Program-made: the position numbers and the translations under genes
Assembly (NCBI GenBank): GCA_947034895.1
Contig: OX344762.1
Location: 75,510,981 to 75,574,980 of the forward strand
Reading direction: 5' to 3'
DNA: 64,000 nt
From: Rhytidiadelphus loreus
Taxonomy: Eukaryota; Streptophyta; Bryopsida; Hypnales; Hylocomiaceae
Notes under the pieces: generated by a model
What the model was told of the DNA's origin: nothing
Seen by the model: only the letters and a program-made list of their open reading frames with translations
The model's database searches: none
Part shown: positions 1 through 10,201 of the stretch, in pieces
How positions within the stretch are numbered: position 1 is the first letter of the stretch
How the letters are laid out: each line of letters begins with the position of its first letter

Positions 1-2026
1 TCAACAAGTCGAAGGAGATTTTGACAGTTTTCAAGGGAAATGGACTCTAGAGCCTCTAGGAGCACAGCACACCTTGCTCAAGTATCTGGTTGACACCAGG
101 ATGCACAAAGACTCATTGCTTGCTGAGGCTCTTGTTGAAGAGGTATGTGGTCAGCTACTTAAACGTTGTTCTGGAATTTCTGATCCAATTTCTGTATGTG
201 TTAATGGGTTATTTTTTGTCAACATGACCAGGTCATATATGAGGATCTACCCGCAAATTTATGTGCTATTCGAGACCGAGTTGAACTTCTTGAGTCCAAT
301 ACTTCACAAGAAAGCAGAAACGGAAGTAATGAGTCGGAAAACATCGACAATCAAGAATTCCCGGACCCCAAGGAGTACTCTATCACACCGGGTTCGATTT
401 CCTTAGAAAATGCTAGTAAGGGAGATGACAAACCCGAGACCAGAAGTAGTCGTAGAGCCTCTCCACGGTTTAGGAAGAGACCACTGGTTGCCGGCCTTCA
501 GCGTGATTTCAACGTCCTTGAACGAGAACTTCTTAAATTTATTGCTGAACAGGTGAGCTCCGACAATAAATGCACTTTTTTTTACCTATCTATTACTACT
601 ATCCCTGCTTCTAGACTCGCCATCACATTACACTCTTACAATGCTTGAAATGTCCCTTGCTTAAAATTTTGCAACGGCGAATATGCATGGATTGGGAAAG
701 AGTGTTATGACTAGTATTGATGTACTCAAATTTATATCGTTTTTATATCGTTTTCTGTGCGTCCATGCAGGGGACTTTGGGTGTGATGCCTTTGAGAGGT
801 GAATTGCGGGAAGCTGGGCGAGTGGACTTGGAAAAAGCTATAGGCCATAATGGAGGCTTTGGTCCTGTAGCTTCCAAATTGAAACTTTCACTGGCATACA
901 AGGAGCGGAAGCCGAGAGGTTACTGGGACAACTTACAGAATCTCCACAAGGAGGTAAGTCCATCTCGTTACCTATATCCTAAGGGAGAGCCTAAGCAAGG
1001 GTCCAAAAATAGGAGGGACTAGAATTGCAACGTGTGGTTATAGGAATAGGGGTAGTCTAAGCTTATAAATACAGTTTTTGAATTTTTGAATTTTTGAAGA
1101 TTATGCAGAAGATTGTATTGAAGAGTATATAAGAAGAGGAATGAAAATCAGACATTTCTATTTGGTGTAGAACACTTGTGAGAAGCTGCTTTGGGGATCC
1201 CTCTAATTTGTTCTCTAGAAAGACTATCTGGGAATCGTAAGGATTGGTAAGGTCGCGAGTTAGTTTGTAAATTGTGACTGCAATATGGGATTGAGGCAAT
1301 CTACAAGATTTTGAGTGGCCTTTAGTTTGCACTGGTTTGTTTGCATCAGATTCTGCTGTTCCAAAAAGAAGACGGTCAGGATGGGAAGCACATGCCGACC
1401 AGACGGGCTTTAGAAAGAGCAGGTCAGTATTTATTTCGTTTGTGTATTTCACTGCACATACAAGCATACCATTCTAGATTAGTATTAAGTGTCCTCCCTT
1501 TTTCAATGTTGCTATACTGATGGGCTGCAACTACACTTGTCTACAATAGTTGGCTGAGTATCAATGCTTTCATTCTTTGACTGAAGATGTGAAGATCTGT
1601 CTCAAAGAAAGATGTCAGAAAATTAGAGCATCTGGTTGATTCTTCCTTGAATTAGCAGTTGGGCCCCAGCCCCTATGTGTTTGCAACTCCTTCAAGAACG
1701 TCATGAGAGCTTTACTGAAAATGATCGATATAATCTCAAATAATCTCAAATTTAGGGTTGTCTGAGGTGCAGGACGTTATGACTTAGCACGGTCATTGGA
1801 AAAATGGGGAGGGCTTCGAGAGGTTGCACGAGTACTAGGACTCGAAGTCAAAAAGCAACCTAAAATTCGAACTGTAAAGACAGGTTCAGTACCTGCTCCA
1901 TCGCTCAAGGTTTCTGATGAAAATGAGACCGACATTAAAGTACCTTTGAAGACTGCACTCCCCCTGAAGTCAACGAAATGGGTTACTATGCGCCGCGGAG
2001 CTGCTGTGGATTCCAGTGACTCGTGA
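1..2026 (+). CDS. HCF145: HCF145-like chloroplast transcript-stabilising protein, 3' part (5' end outside window)
   Basis: Five exons read in one frame: 1-142, 232-552, 771-953, 1350-1422 and 1773-2026 (TGA), all with GT-AG introns. The first exon ends a SRPBCC/COQ10-like START domain (KWTLEPLG, TLLKYLVDTRM). A Ser/Arg-rich linker follows. Then come two copies of the C-terminal repeat known from Arabidopsis HCF145: a full one (MPLRGELREAG, GGFGPVASKLKLSLAY, KPRGYWDNLQNL) and a second (MPTRRALERAGRYDLA, EKWGGLREVARVLGLE). In the family this repeat (TMR) binds the 5' end of the psaA-psaB-rps14 transcript in the chloroplast and the protein is needed for photosystem I; that function is inferred here from homology recalled from memory. 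The acceptor of exon 4 is the least certain: an AG at 1319-1320 would also keep the frame open, but 1350 gives the expected spacing between repeats. The protein ends with a short basic tail (WVTMRRGAAVDSSDS). Confidence 0.85.
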
Positions 2027-4612
2027 GTTTCTAAGGAATTCTGCTTGTGTGCAAACCGTATATTGTATAGTTTTTCTCATCCAGTAAAGTGGTTTTTAGC
2101 AGCAGCTTGATGCTGGCAATTAGATTTGCTTGGGATGCGTCGATCTGCTGATCGATGAAGATTGAGCGATGGAAATAGAGCGAGTACGAGCATTTCACGT
2201 CAGAAACAGTATGTGGGTGTTCCGAACAGGTGTATCATACTCAACGACATATATGAATGTGATGAATTATCAGCCTTATTTGTGTTTTTGCATGGGCCTG
2301 ATTACTGATACGGGCCTTAAAGAGATCTACCATAGGTAGTACATCTGATTCTTTTTCTGGATGGTCGGGTGATGGAGTTGGTAGTTTGCTTTTTCTCTTC
2401 AAACAGACTAGAAGGTAGAGGATTTAGATCTAAGGACGTAATCGAATCTCCTCCGATGACCCCTGATTTCAACAGCTACTCATCCATTTGGACACTTGAG
2501 GTCCATTCATACCTGCCCTTACTAGTAGTGGACGGTCTTACAAGCAGTCTCTGTGGTGGCTGTGCACATCATCGAATGACAAACCTGAAAATTAGTACAT
2601 AAAAGTCAACCTTTCATAGAAATACGGTATAATAAGAATGAAGACCCCACTTTGCAAAGGGAGAAGGCAAAACTTGTGTGCCTTGATCAAACATACAGTA
2701 TGTCTTTACAAGTAGCAAATTGTTGTTGCAAGCTTGATAGGCAACACTCATAGTTTCCTCGCAAGCCAAATCTTGTATTATTGATAGTTTATGTGGAAAC
2801 AATGTCAATTTTGTTATATTGGAGATATTTCACTACTTTGACACTTGTAGGACTTGTTCAAATCTACACTTGTCCTAGTTTTTAGGGTTGTGTCTTGTTT
2901 TGTGTCACAATTTTAAACTTTAGAATTACACCAATTCAACCAAATTGACTAAATATGAAGATAAAAATAAATCATGAACTCTTCATATAGCTGAACTTGA
3001 AGTCAAATGCTTGCAAGAAATAACTAGTACGCTTCACTTGAAGCATGGATTGGGCAATAAACAACATTAATCTACATCAAAAGTACTCATGAGGTGTGGC
3101 CAACAAATTTCAAGAGTGTTGTCAAATCCACGTTGGTATGAAATAATATATATTATAATTGCATATGTGAATTAATACCACTATTACTAAGGCTACTCCT
3201 ATGGTGTATCATAAATTGGATATCCAATTAATGCAAAAGTAGCTAGTCAAACATGTTGATGGGTTATTATTTTTTTAGAAATGTTCTTTGTTAAGGCCAA
3301 ATGTGACGTCTTTGGTTGAAGTGGCACATATACATTAGTTGCTATGTGGCTATTGCCATTTTTTAACAAATATGTTGTATACCTAAAGAGATTCCCATCC
3401 AAAATGGTTCACTTACATTTTGTAGTGAAAAGGAAAGAAGAAATAACTACAACTACTATAAGTAGTTGGCATACTTGAAGACTCTATTTGTTTAAGGTCC
3501 CATGTTAAGTTCCAAAAAGTCATTTCAAGGGCCAACTAGCTACAAGACAAACTTATACTATTTCTTGTCACCCTTGCAAGGGTGATACGAGATTTGGCCA
3601 TAACTTTTCCTTTATACCTCCATGGGAATCCAAATTCATATCTAAGGTACACAAAACTATTATTCACATTGGAATTTTTTTTCATATTTATCAAAAATAA
3701 TTTAATATTTTTAAAGTACCTCCAATTGGATGTACTATTTTGTATCACAAAAAAAAATTTGAAGCTAAAAATTGGGATCTTAGGCCATCTACAATGATAA
3801 TATAAATTGATGAAATGGTTTTCTGAAAATAATATTTTTCATCCTACACATGTAATCGAAGTGTGCTACCAATGTATAACACATGAATTGTAGAATTCTT
3901 TTTCATTAAGATGTAAATAGTTGATTAAAAGTCCTTTTAGGTTGGAAAAATTGAGCATTTTTTTATTTTTTTTGAAAATCCTTTTTCTATTTTCAAAAAT
4001 ATAAACATAAAAATATCTATTATCGTAAAATTGTAAGTTTCTCCATTTCGTGCATAACTTTTAGAGACTATTTTTGGGAGAATATACTACTTTATTTCCA
4101 ATATTTCTTCCAATTTTTTTTCCCTGTACAATAGTCAAAATGCAACAAATAGTTTAAGTGTTTCTTGCAATCACCCCAAGTGGCTCTTAGACTACATACC
4201 TTCATAAGAAGAAATACTCTATACTAGTGAAAGAAAAACATATAGTTGCAATGAAAATAATAAAGAGTAATAAATGGAAGTTGAAGAGTTAATTGAAAGA
4301 AAGAATGGGAATTAAAGCCGCATCGATGTTGTCCAATTAAGGGATAGTCTATTGTCAACATTAGTTCCCTTATAATTTCAACTTTGAAGGAATTACAATT
4401 ATTTATATGAGTCACTTGGCTTAGATTGCATCATTAAGAAACAACTTTGAAATTTAACATTGTAATGCCACCGAGAATTCAAGTGTCGGATGAATGATCC
4501 TGAAAAACAAGGAATACAAATATTCACCTGACTAATGATCTACTTCATCGGCTCATCGTTTCAGAGTTAAGATGAAATTCTTATCATCGAGACTCTCCGC
4601 TAGACTCTCACT
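2027..4612. other. 3' flank and AT-rich intergenic DNA, no gene seen
   Basis: After the stop codon there is a presumed 3' UTR, then strongly AT-rich sequence with only short random ORFs. One recognisable scrap is TTCTTGCAATCACCCC at about 4162-4177. It matches the terminal repeat of the elements at 24304-25020 and 50921-52062 and may be a solitary end of that family; no partner end could be identified upstream. Confidence 0.5.
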
Positions 4613-5325
4613 GGCGGATACGATTCTAGTGTTCAGTGTTTCACGAAGCTTCGCTTACTTAATTTATGCACGGCTCGCCACCTCTCATACAACATTATTC
4701 GTACGAGACTCGTGAGTGTTTTTTCAGCTTGAGGTGAGCTTCATTGATAAAGTTGCGTCATTAATGTGACTCTAGAACTTCCAAGGATATTTCTCTATGA
4801 ATGCAAACATCTCAAGCAATTCCGCGATATCTCTTGACAGTATTATGAATTGAAATCAATGTAGTTCTGTGCTTGCTACATCGCCCGCCTAAATTTGTGG
4901 TTTGAAATTTGAAGTCTAGTTTGGGAGAACCTGTGGCGGAAACAAATGCAAGTCTAGTGCTCAATGCTTCAGAAAGTTTTGCTTAATTAATTTGTGCACG
5001 CGTGATATCTCATAAACATTATTCCTACGAGACGAGATTTTTCCTGCTTCAGGTGAGCTTCGTTAATTAAGTTGCATCATTCATTAATGTGACTCTACTT
5101 CCAAGGATACTACAGTACTCTCTGAATGCGCATGGCTCAGCATGCAATTCAGCGATATCTCTTGTCACTTGCATGATTGTAGTTCTATATGCTATCTACT
5201 TCTCCTGCCTAATTTTGTGATTTGAAGTTTGTGTTCTAATTTGAGCGAAGCTGTAGCGGAAACAAATGCAAATCTAGTGGCCAGTCTTTCAGAAAGCTTT
5301 GTTTAATTAATTTCAAATGACCTTT
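4613..5325. repeat. Tandem repeat, ~320-bp unit, about 2.2 copies
   Basis: Unit starts are recognisable at 4613 (GGCGGATACGATTC), 4935 (GGCGGAAACAAATGCAAG) and 5255 (AGCGGAAACAAATGCAAA), giving unit lengths of 322 and 320 bp; the third copy is cut off near 5325. Blocks such as TAATTAATTTGTGCAC, CGAGACT/CGAGACG, GTGAGCTTC and CGATATCTCTTG recur at the same offset. The copies differ by many substitutions and small indels, so the duplication is not recent. It lies directly upstream of the 204-aa ORF at 5718. Confidence 0.85.
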
Positions 5326-5675
5326 TACAACGCTCATTTCTGAAATGCAGAGGCAAATCGTGACAGCAAATACGCACTCGATTCTTCTTGGAGGTAGCGA
5401 TTTCTGAAATCTATTCCATGGCGATTCGACAGGATTGTGAATTGTTTCGGATCTCTAATACTGGTGACCAAGCGAACGATCCAAATGACGTTAGAGAAGG
5501 TGAATAACCACTGCCGCAGCTTCTTATAAGTTCTCGAACCGCAACGTCTTCCTCTAATTCAGATGCATGAGCAGTGCTTGCAGAATTCAAATGCTAATAA
5601 TGAATATACCTCATGACGAATTTACGATCAATGTATGGCCGATTTTACTGCACGTACTCTATTTGACGTCAAACT

Positions 5676-5710
5676 ACCGATCGAATGAAACCTGGTTTCA
5701 TTCGATCGGT
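5676..5710. promoter_or_regulatory. Perfect 35-bp palindrome (17-bp arms, 1-base centre)
   Basis: The left arm ACCGATCGAATGAAACC is followed by a single T and then the exact reverse complement of the arm. It ends 7 bp before the ATG of the ORF at 5718, so it would sit in the 5' leader or core promoter of that gene. It could form a cruciform or RNA hairpin, or be a dimer binding site. The symmetry is seen in the sequence; any role is inference. Confidence 0.8.
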
Positions 5711-5717
5711 TACTTGA

Positions 5718-6332
5718 ATGCATGATTCCAAAATTGCAATTGACAAACACAAGCAATCCCTCGTAGAACAAATCGAAACGCCAGCCTCGAGAAGAGAGAC
5801 CAGGTATCGCAGAGCGTGCGAGAAATACTTTGAGAGCCTTCTTCGAAAGGATGCAGATTCCGAGGAGACAACTCAGCAACCCGCTCTGCAAGCCGAAGTT
5901 CTTTGCTCGGAGTTGCAGAGTTTGGGAATGGCACCAGAGGTGACGAAGGATGAGCTATGCAGCATGTTGAAGTCCTCAGGGTATGCTGACCAGAACGGTA
6001 CCCTAGGGTTTGAACGGTTCATGGTATTAGCCAAGGATTTAAAGCTGATCGAATCGATGAGGGCGTCCAAGAAGGAGAGGATGAGAGGTAATAATTTAGA
6101 CCGAGGACTATTAGGAGAGTTCTTTGAGATTCTTGACTTCGGTGAACAAACAGGATTTTCGAGTAGCGACTTCGTCGACGCTCTTGGGAGATTGAGTTCC
6201 GAGATCACGAATGGAACTGCCGACAATCTTGTCCGGTACGCTAATCTACACTCAGGTGTTAAGACTTCCTTCAAACAATTTGAGAGGGTGCTCCTTAGAG
6301 CACGTGTGGAATATACGCTAAGACAATGCTAG
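5718..6332 (+). CDS. Hypothetical 204-aa protein with degenerate EF-hand-like pairs
   Basis: Single uninterrupted ORF starting with ATG at 5718; an in-frame TGA stands immediately before it (5715-5717), so the start cannot lie further upstream without splicing. The N-terminal 40 residues are charged and basic. Three helix-loop-helix-like stretches follow: residues 76-105 with loop GYADQNGTLGFE (88-99), residues 131-155 with loop DFGEQTGFSSSD (140-151), and residues 170-192 with loop NLHSGVKTSFKQ. These resemble EF-hands by spacing and hydrophobic pattern but lack most acidic calcium ligands, so calcium binding is unlikely. Clearly higher GC than the flanks, which supports a real coding region. 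I do not recognise a specific family member. It could also be one large exon of a longer gene or an intronless retrocopy. Confidence 0.55.
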   Translation: MHDSKIAIDKHKQSLVEQIETPASRRETRYRRACEKYFESLLRKDADSEETTQQPALQAEVLCSELQSLGMAPEVTKDELCSMLKSSGYADQNGTLGFERFMVLAKDLKLIESMRASKKERMRGNNLDRGLLGEFFEILDFGEQTGFSSSDFVDALGRLSSEITNGTADNLVRYANLHSGVKTSFKQFERVLLRARVEYTLRQC

Positions 6333-7048
6333 CTGCCACAAGGACAGTCTCTGAAGTGGTTTTGTTAGTGGAGTTTCCATGAATTTGGACTTCCCTGGTA
6401 GTTGCATCAATTATGTACCCGACTCAGAGACAACTTTCCAAAGACTATTGTGGCTGAAGGGCTGGGACTTCAAAGAAGTTTCAAAACCTCCGTCATAGTT
6501 GTCTCCACTGCCATGAAATGCTGGTACCAGAGGTTTCCACCTGTGTCGATCGACCTTGTGACAATCACTTCATCGGCATAATTTGTAACCTCGTGGAACT
6601 TGAAATGCATGAGAATTCTGCACTAGCAGCACTTGAGCAATAGGAATTCACGGTGCATAATCCGATTGACTGTCCCATTTGATACACAGACGAAATGCTG
6701 GCGACAGAACTTCTCATTAATCCAATCCAAACCAATGCTCGACTCTTGTAAAACCACACTCCCTGTATGATGAATTTGATAAAATTGAGGTTTATTTGAG
6801 GAGAGCATCAACGATTGACAATAGGGTCACTCATAAATCAAGCTCTCAACATATGTTGAAAAGAATACGATGAGCTCAGATAATGCTCATCGTACATGCC
6901 GTTGGTTTACCATGCCTTCATTCAACATTCTTGCTCAAATTTTGAGTGTTGATATTTAGAGGGTCCATAATAGGTGCTCATGCGTTATCCATTGGTGGTA
7001 TGCTTTTAGGAATTATACCTGGACCTCTTTAGCTTGACCTCTAGCTCT
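6333..7048. other. 3' flank of the 204-aa ORF; weak coding remnants on the minus strand
   Basis: No complete gene. On the minus strand around 6483-6615 a stop-free stretch reads like protein (FHEVTNYADEVIVTRS, GGNLWYQHFMAVE) and another lies at about 6620-6800. They sit in different frames, with stops between. They may be exons or relics of the same unidentified sequence as the ORF at 7049-7330. Confidence 0.3.
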
Positions 7049-7330
7049 TCAGCGACATTCCAGAACATCTTCCAGTTTCCCCCTGCATTCAGTCAAATCC
7101 TGCAGAAGAAATGAACCTCGTAATTTCACCAGCGGATGGTCATTCTGCATCTGCAAACTTGACAAACCGCTTGCAAGATTCGAGAGCCTCATAAATCCAA
7201 CAGCAAAACAGGCTACACGTCCATCTGCAACAAGAATGTCTGACTCGATAGAAACCTTGAGGCCCAAATAAAAAAGTGCAAATTCAAACTCACAGGCTTT
7301 CACAATGTTGTTGTGCCAAAAGGTGACCAA
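7049..7330 (-). other. Unrecognised 93-codon ORF, possible exon or gene relic
   Basis: Open reading frame with protein-like composition (KVSIESDILVADGRVACF, FMRLSNLASGLSSLQMQN, RGSFLLQDLTECRGKLED). Its first codons lack a good context, so it is more likely an internal exon or a fragment than a full gene. Around 7080 a second frame also reads smoothly (GNWKMFWNVAEELEVKLKR), as if a frameshift had occurred there. I could not assign it to a family. Confidence 0.3.
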
Positions 7331-8500
7331 AGTAGCAAATAGATGGTTGGAGATCGGTGCATAATAAGTTGCAATGAAGTACTAGGGAGAATGATCAAGA
7401 GTGTTAGGAGTATCATTTTAGATCAGTCACTAACATGGTTTGGGTTTAGTGTGCATAGAAAATTGAAGAACTAGGCAATCCATCCTGTAACAAGAATTTA
7501 CTTAACCATGATCAACATAAAGGAAAAAAATTTATGACATACAATGAAAAAGCATCATACTAACTATAAAAAATTTGATGTAGTAGGACTTCACCATGTA
7601 GATTGCAACTAAAACAAGATTCAAAACCCAAACATTCATGGGACTTAGTGAATGGCCCAAGTTTGCCTTCTCGATGAAGCTTTTGTTGTCTCCCACATGA
7701 GATGAGCTTGAGATGTTGCACAAGATCATTTGCCAAGGGGGATGAGATGGTTCCTCAAGATTGTTCTAAAATTCTATAATTCTCTTGCTTTACTTAAAGC
7801 CAAAATGCTTGAAGCATAATTTCAAACTAATCTTTAAGCATATATAGGGCAAAAGTCCGTAGTAGAATGCTTTGCACCCATCTATAGAAAGTCACGAGAA
7901 CCAAGAAATTAAGGACCAAATGTATCAGGACCTAAATATTGTTCATTTGCCCTAAGCAATAGTACTTCAACTAATTGTGAACATCATTTTGAAAAATAAA
8001 GGCTTTACAAGTGGCACCGCTCACAAGTTGACAAATTGTATAGCCAAGTATGCTCAAAAACATGAACATATACAAGTAAAAATCCATTGCAACCATAAAG
8101 TCTTAAATTGACAATATTGTGTGGTGTGTCATGGAAACACTTCCAAGGGCCACAACTGTGGACTTCCAGTTTCACCCAAATTGTTGTCTTCTATGGGAGA
8201 TGAAACTCTGATATGCAATACTTTTGAGGCATATTTGCACCATCTTCCTATAGATTTGTAGGGCTTGGAGATGCCTACACAACTTGGAATCTCATCCGTT
8301 GCACCTGCAAAGATGATGCAACATAGCAACGGGCGGGGCAAAAAGCTCATTCCAGAAGCATATACTTGTTGTGGACTTCAGGGCAACCGTTGATCTCTAG
8401 GAGATTTTGTTTGCTTGATCAGGATGCCTGGAAGTAGCGATTGGTGGTTGCCCGTTCCGTTTAGACTTCATCCATTATTTATTGGCTCCAAACCTACTAA
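7331..8500. other. Intergenic AT-rich DNA, nothing supported
   Basis: Only short ORFs on both strands with no recognisable protein content. No RNA gene, tandem repeat or inverted repeat stood out. Confidence 0.4.
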
Positions 8501-8630
8501 GGTAACTCAACCTATGATAGGCCAACTTTAGAGCAGCCTAATGCAAGCCCAAAAAATTCTTCAGATGTACATGTGTCTTGTGAAATGTACTTCACAATAA
8601 TTTTTTGGCTTGTTATAGGCTAAGTTACCT
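8501..8630. mobile_element. 130-bp inverted-repeat MITE flanked by TA (family M1, copy 1)
   Basis: Ends are AGGTAACTCAACCTATGA on the left and, read in reverse complement on the right, AGGTAACTTAGCCTATAA. The dinucleotide TA flanks both ends, as expected of a Tc1/mariner-type target duplication. A second, inverted copy lies at 35746-35905 and shares the centre (TAATGCAAGCCC, TTCTTCAGATGTACATGT). No coding capacity. Confidence 0.8.
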
Positions 8631-9242
8631 TAAAGGAAGGAGGTAATTGTTAGTTTGACTAATGTCATTCATTGTAGAATCTTTTCTCACATTCAAACCA
8701 TTTGACTTTTAAACCTTAAAGGACACAATCTCCTATGATTAAAGTAATCAACGTCCTTCAAGGGTTAAGAGCATTTGCAATGCATACTCTGCATACAAGC
8801 CCTATAACAACAAATGGTGGGCTATTCTACAAGGCCCGTATAGCATTGGTTTTTTCTTTGGAAAAATTGACCCAATACAAAGCTAGCAATCCAAATGTCA
8901 AATGGACTTTTTTTAAATTATAAAAAGAAAGAAAGAAAAGAGTCTATATTAAAAAAAGACTTTTTTATAGAAACAAAGGAAGGTTGAATTGATTAGCATG
9001 CATATCAATGCTTTTCAAGCATTGACATTAAAGATTATTCCTACGGGGCCCAACTTGTGGGCCATAATCCTGGGTGGTCACAAGTCTCAAGTGGTCGCAT
9101 ACTAAGGTTATGGAATTGGAAGCCCAAATAATACTTTAATTAGAAAATATTTTACTTAATTAGAAAATATTTTGCACACAATACTAGCCCCAATAATGGA
9201 CGCATTGTAGATGCTCTAATATGATTGACTTGATTGACTTCC
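8631..9242. other. AT-rich spacer, nothing supported
   Basis: Low-complexity runs (A/G-rich near 8925-8945 and a direct repeat TTAATTAGAAAATATTTT at about 9137-9172) but no gene or complete element. Confidence 0.4.
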
Positions 9243-9420
9243 AAGTAGACACATTGAAGGATTAATATAATTGTCCTAATTATCTCAAGTAGACACATTG
9301 AGTTGGAGTGTAGTTAATAATAGTCTTCCAAGTGGACACATTGAGTCAAAGTGTAGGCATTAATATGATTGTCTTGATTGTCTTTCAAGTAGACACATTG
9401 AGTTGGAGTGTAGTTAGTTA
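9243..9420. repeat. Minisatellite, four copies of a 42-57 bp unit
   Basis: The sequence CAAGTAGACACATTGA (once with G for A) recurs at about 9243, 9285, 9329 and 9386, followed each time by a related tail (GTTGGAGTGTAGTTA or a variant). Unit length is irregular and not a multiple of three, so the array is non-coding. Confidence 0.75.
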
Positions 9421-10201
9421 GATATTTCTTTATCCAAATTTCAACCAATTTTTGTTGAATAGCAATAAGTGACAACTATGGGTGCTCACACGTAACAGCA
9501 ACAAATGCAATCACGTTGGATTCCTTGAGTACAAAAGAATTCCAGATCAATTGCCTCCCCTCCCTAAATAAAGCAAACATAGCTGGGCTTGCATTGAGGT
9601 CTTGAAAATTAAAGAGAGTGCTCAAATCTGGTACACTGATTTGTCCTGATGCTGAGTGCAAAATTTATGTCCCCAACAAAATTAGCGTCACTACGAACTT
9701 TTACTTTTGTGGAAATTGGGCACAACAGAGTAATACTACGTATTTCCCAGCCCTACACTAATCTATTTCTTCTCCAAACACCATGACTTACGCAAATTAA
9801 TGTCAAACGCACGAATAGGACAAATCAGTGCAGAGGCACTCGGCCACAATGCCTGAAGGAGTCTTGACAACAGAAAATACCGTATCGTATTCTCGATCAC
9901 GAGGCCAACGTTTCATAATCACTGCCACTCAATCTTCCTCATCTAATGCCCATTTCTGTGCAAGTGTGCATCCGCTCTCCTTTACAATGTAGAAGTGGTC
10001 AGATCAGGTGCATATCCACGGATCCTAAACTAACAAATAAATAACCTTTGTGCTAACTATACCATACAGTAGTTGGTGATTTACACGCTTTTAAAGCCAT
10101 ACGCCTCCGAGGGAGAGAGCTGTAAATATACAGTCGCAGCAACAAGTTCGGCCACATAAATAGAAACTTGCTGTAGTAACCCAGTACTAGAAGGAAACTT
10201 G
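9421..10201. other. 3' flank of the RNF170-like gene
   Basis: Because the neighbouring gene is on the minus strand, this stretch holds its 3' UTR and terminator. No separate coding sequence is supported. Confidence 0.45.

Noticed and set aside
9243..9420. Possible CRISPR-like spacing of repeated units
   Set aside because: Units are irregular, AT-rich and without constant spacers; this is a eukaryotic minisatellite.
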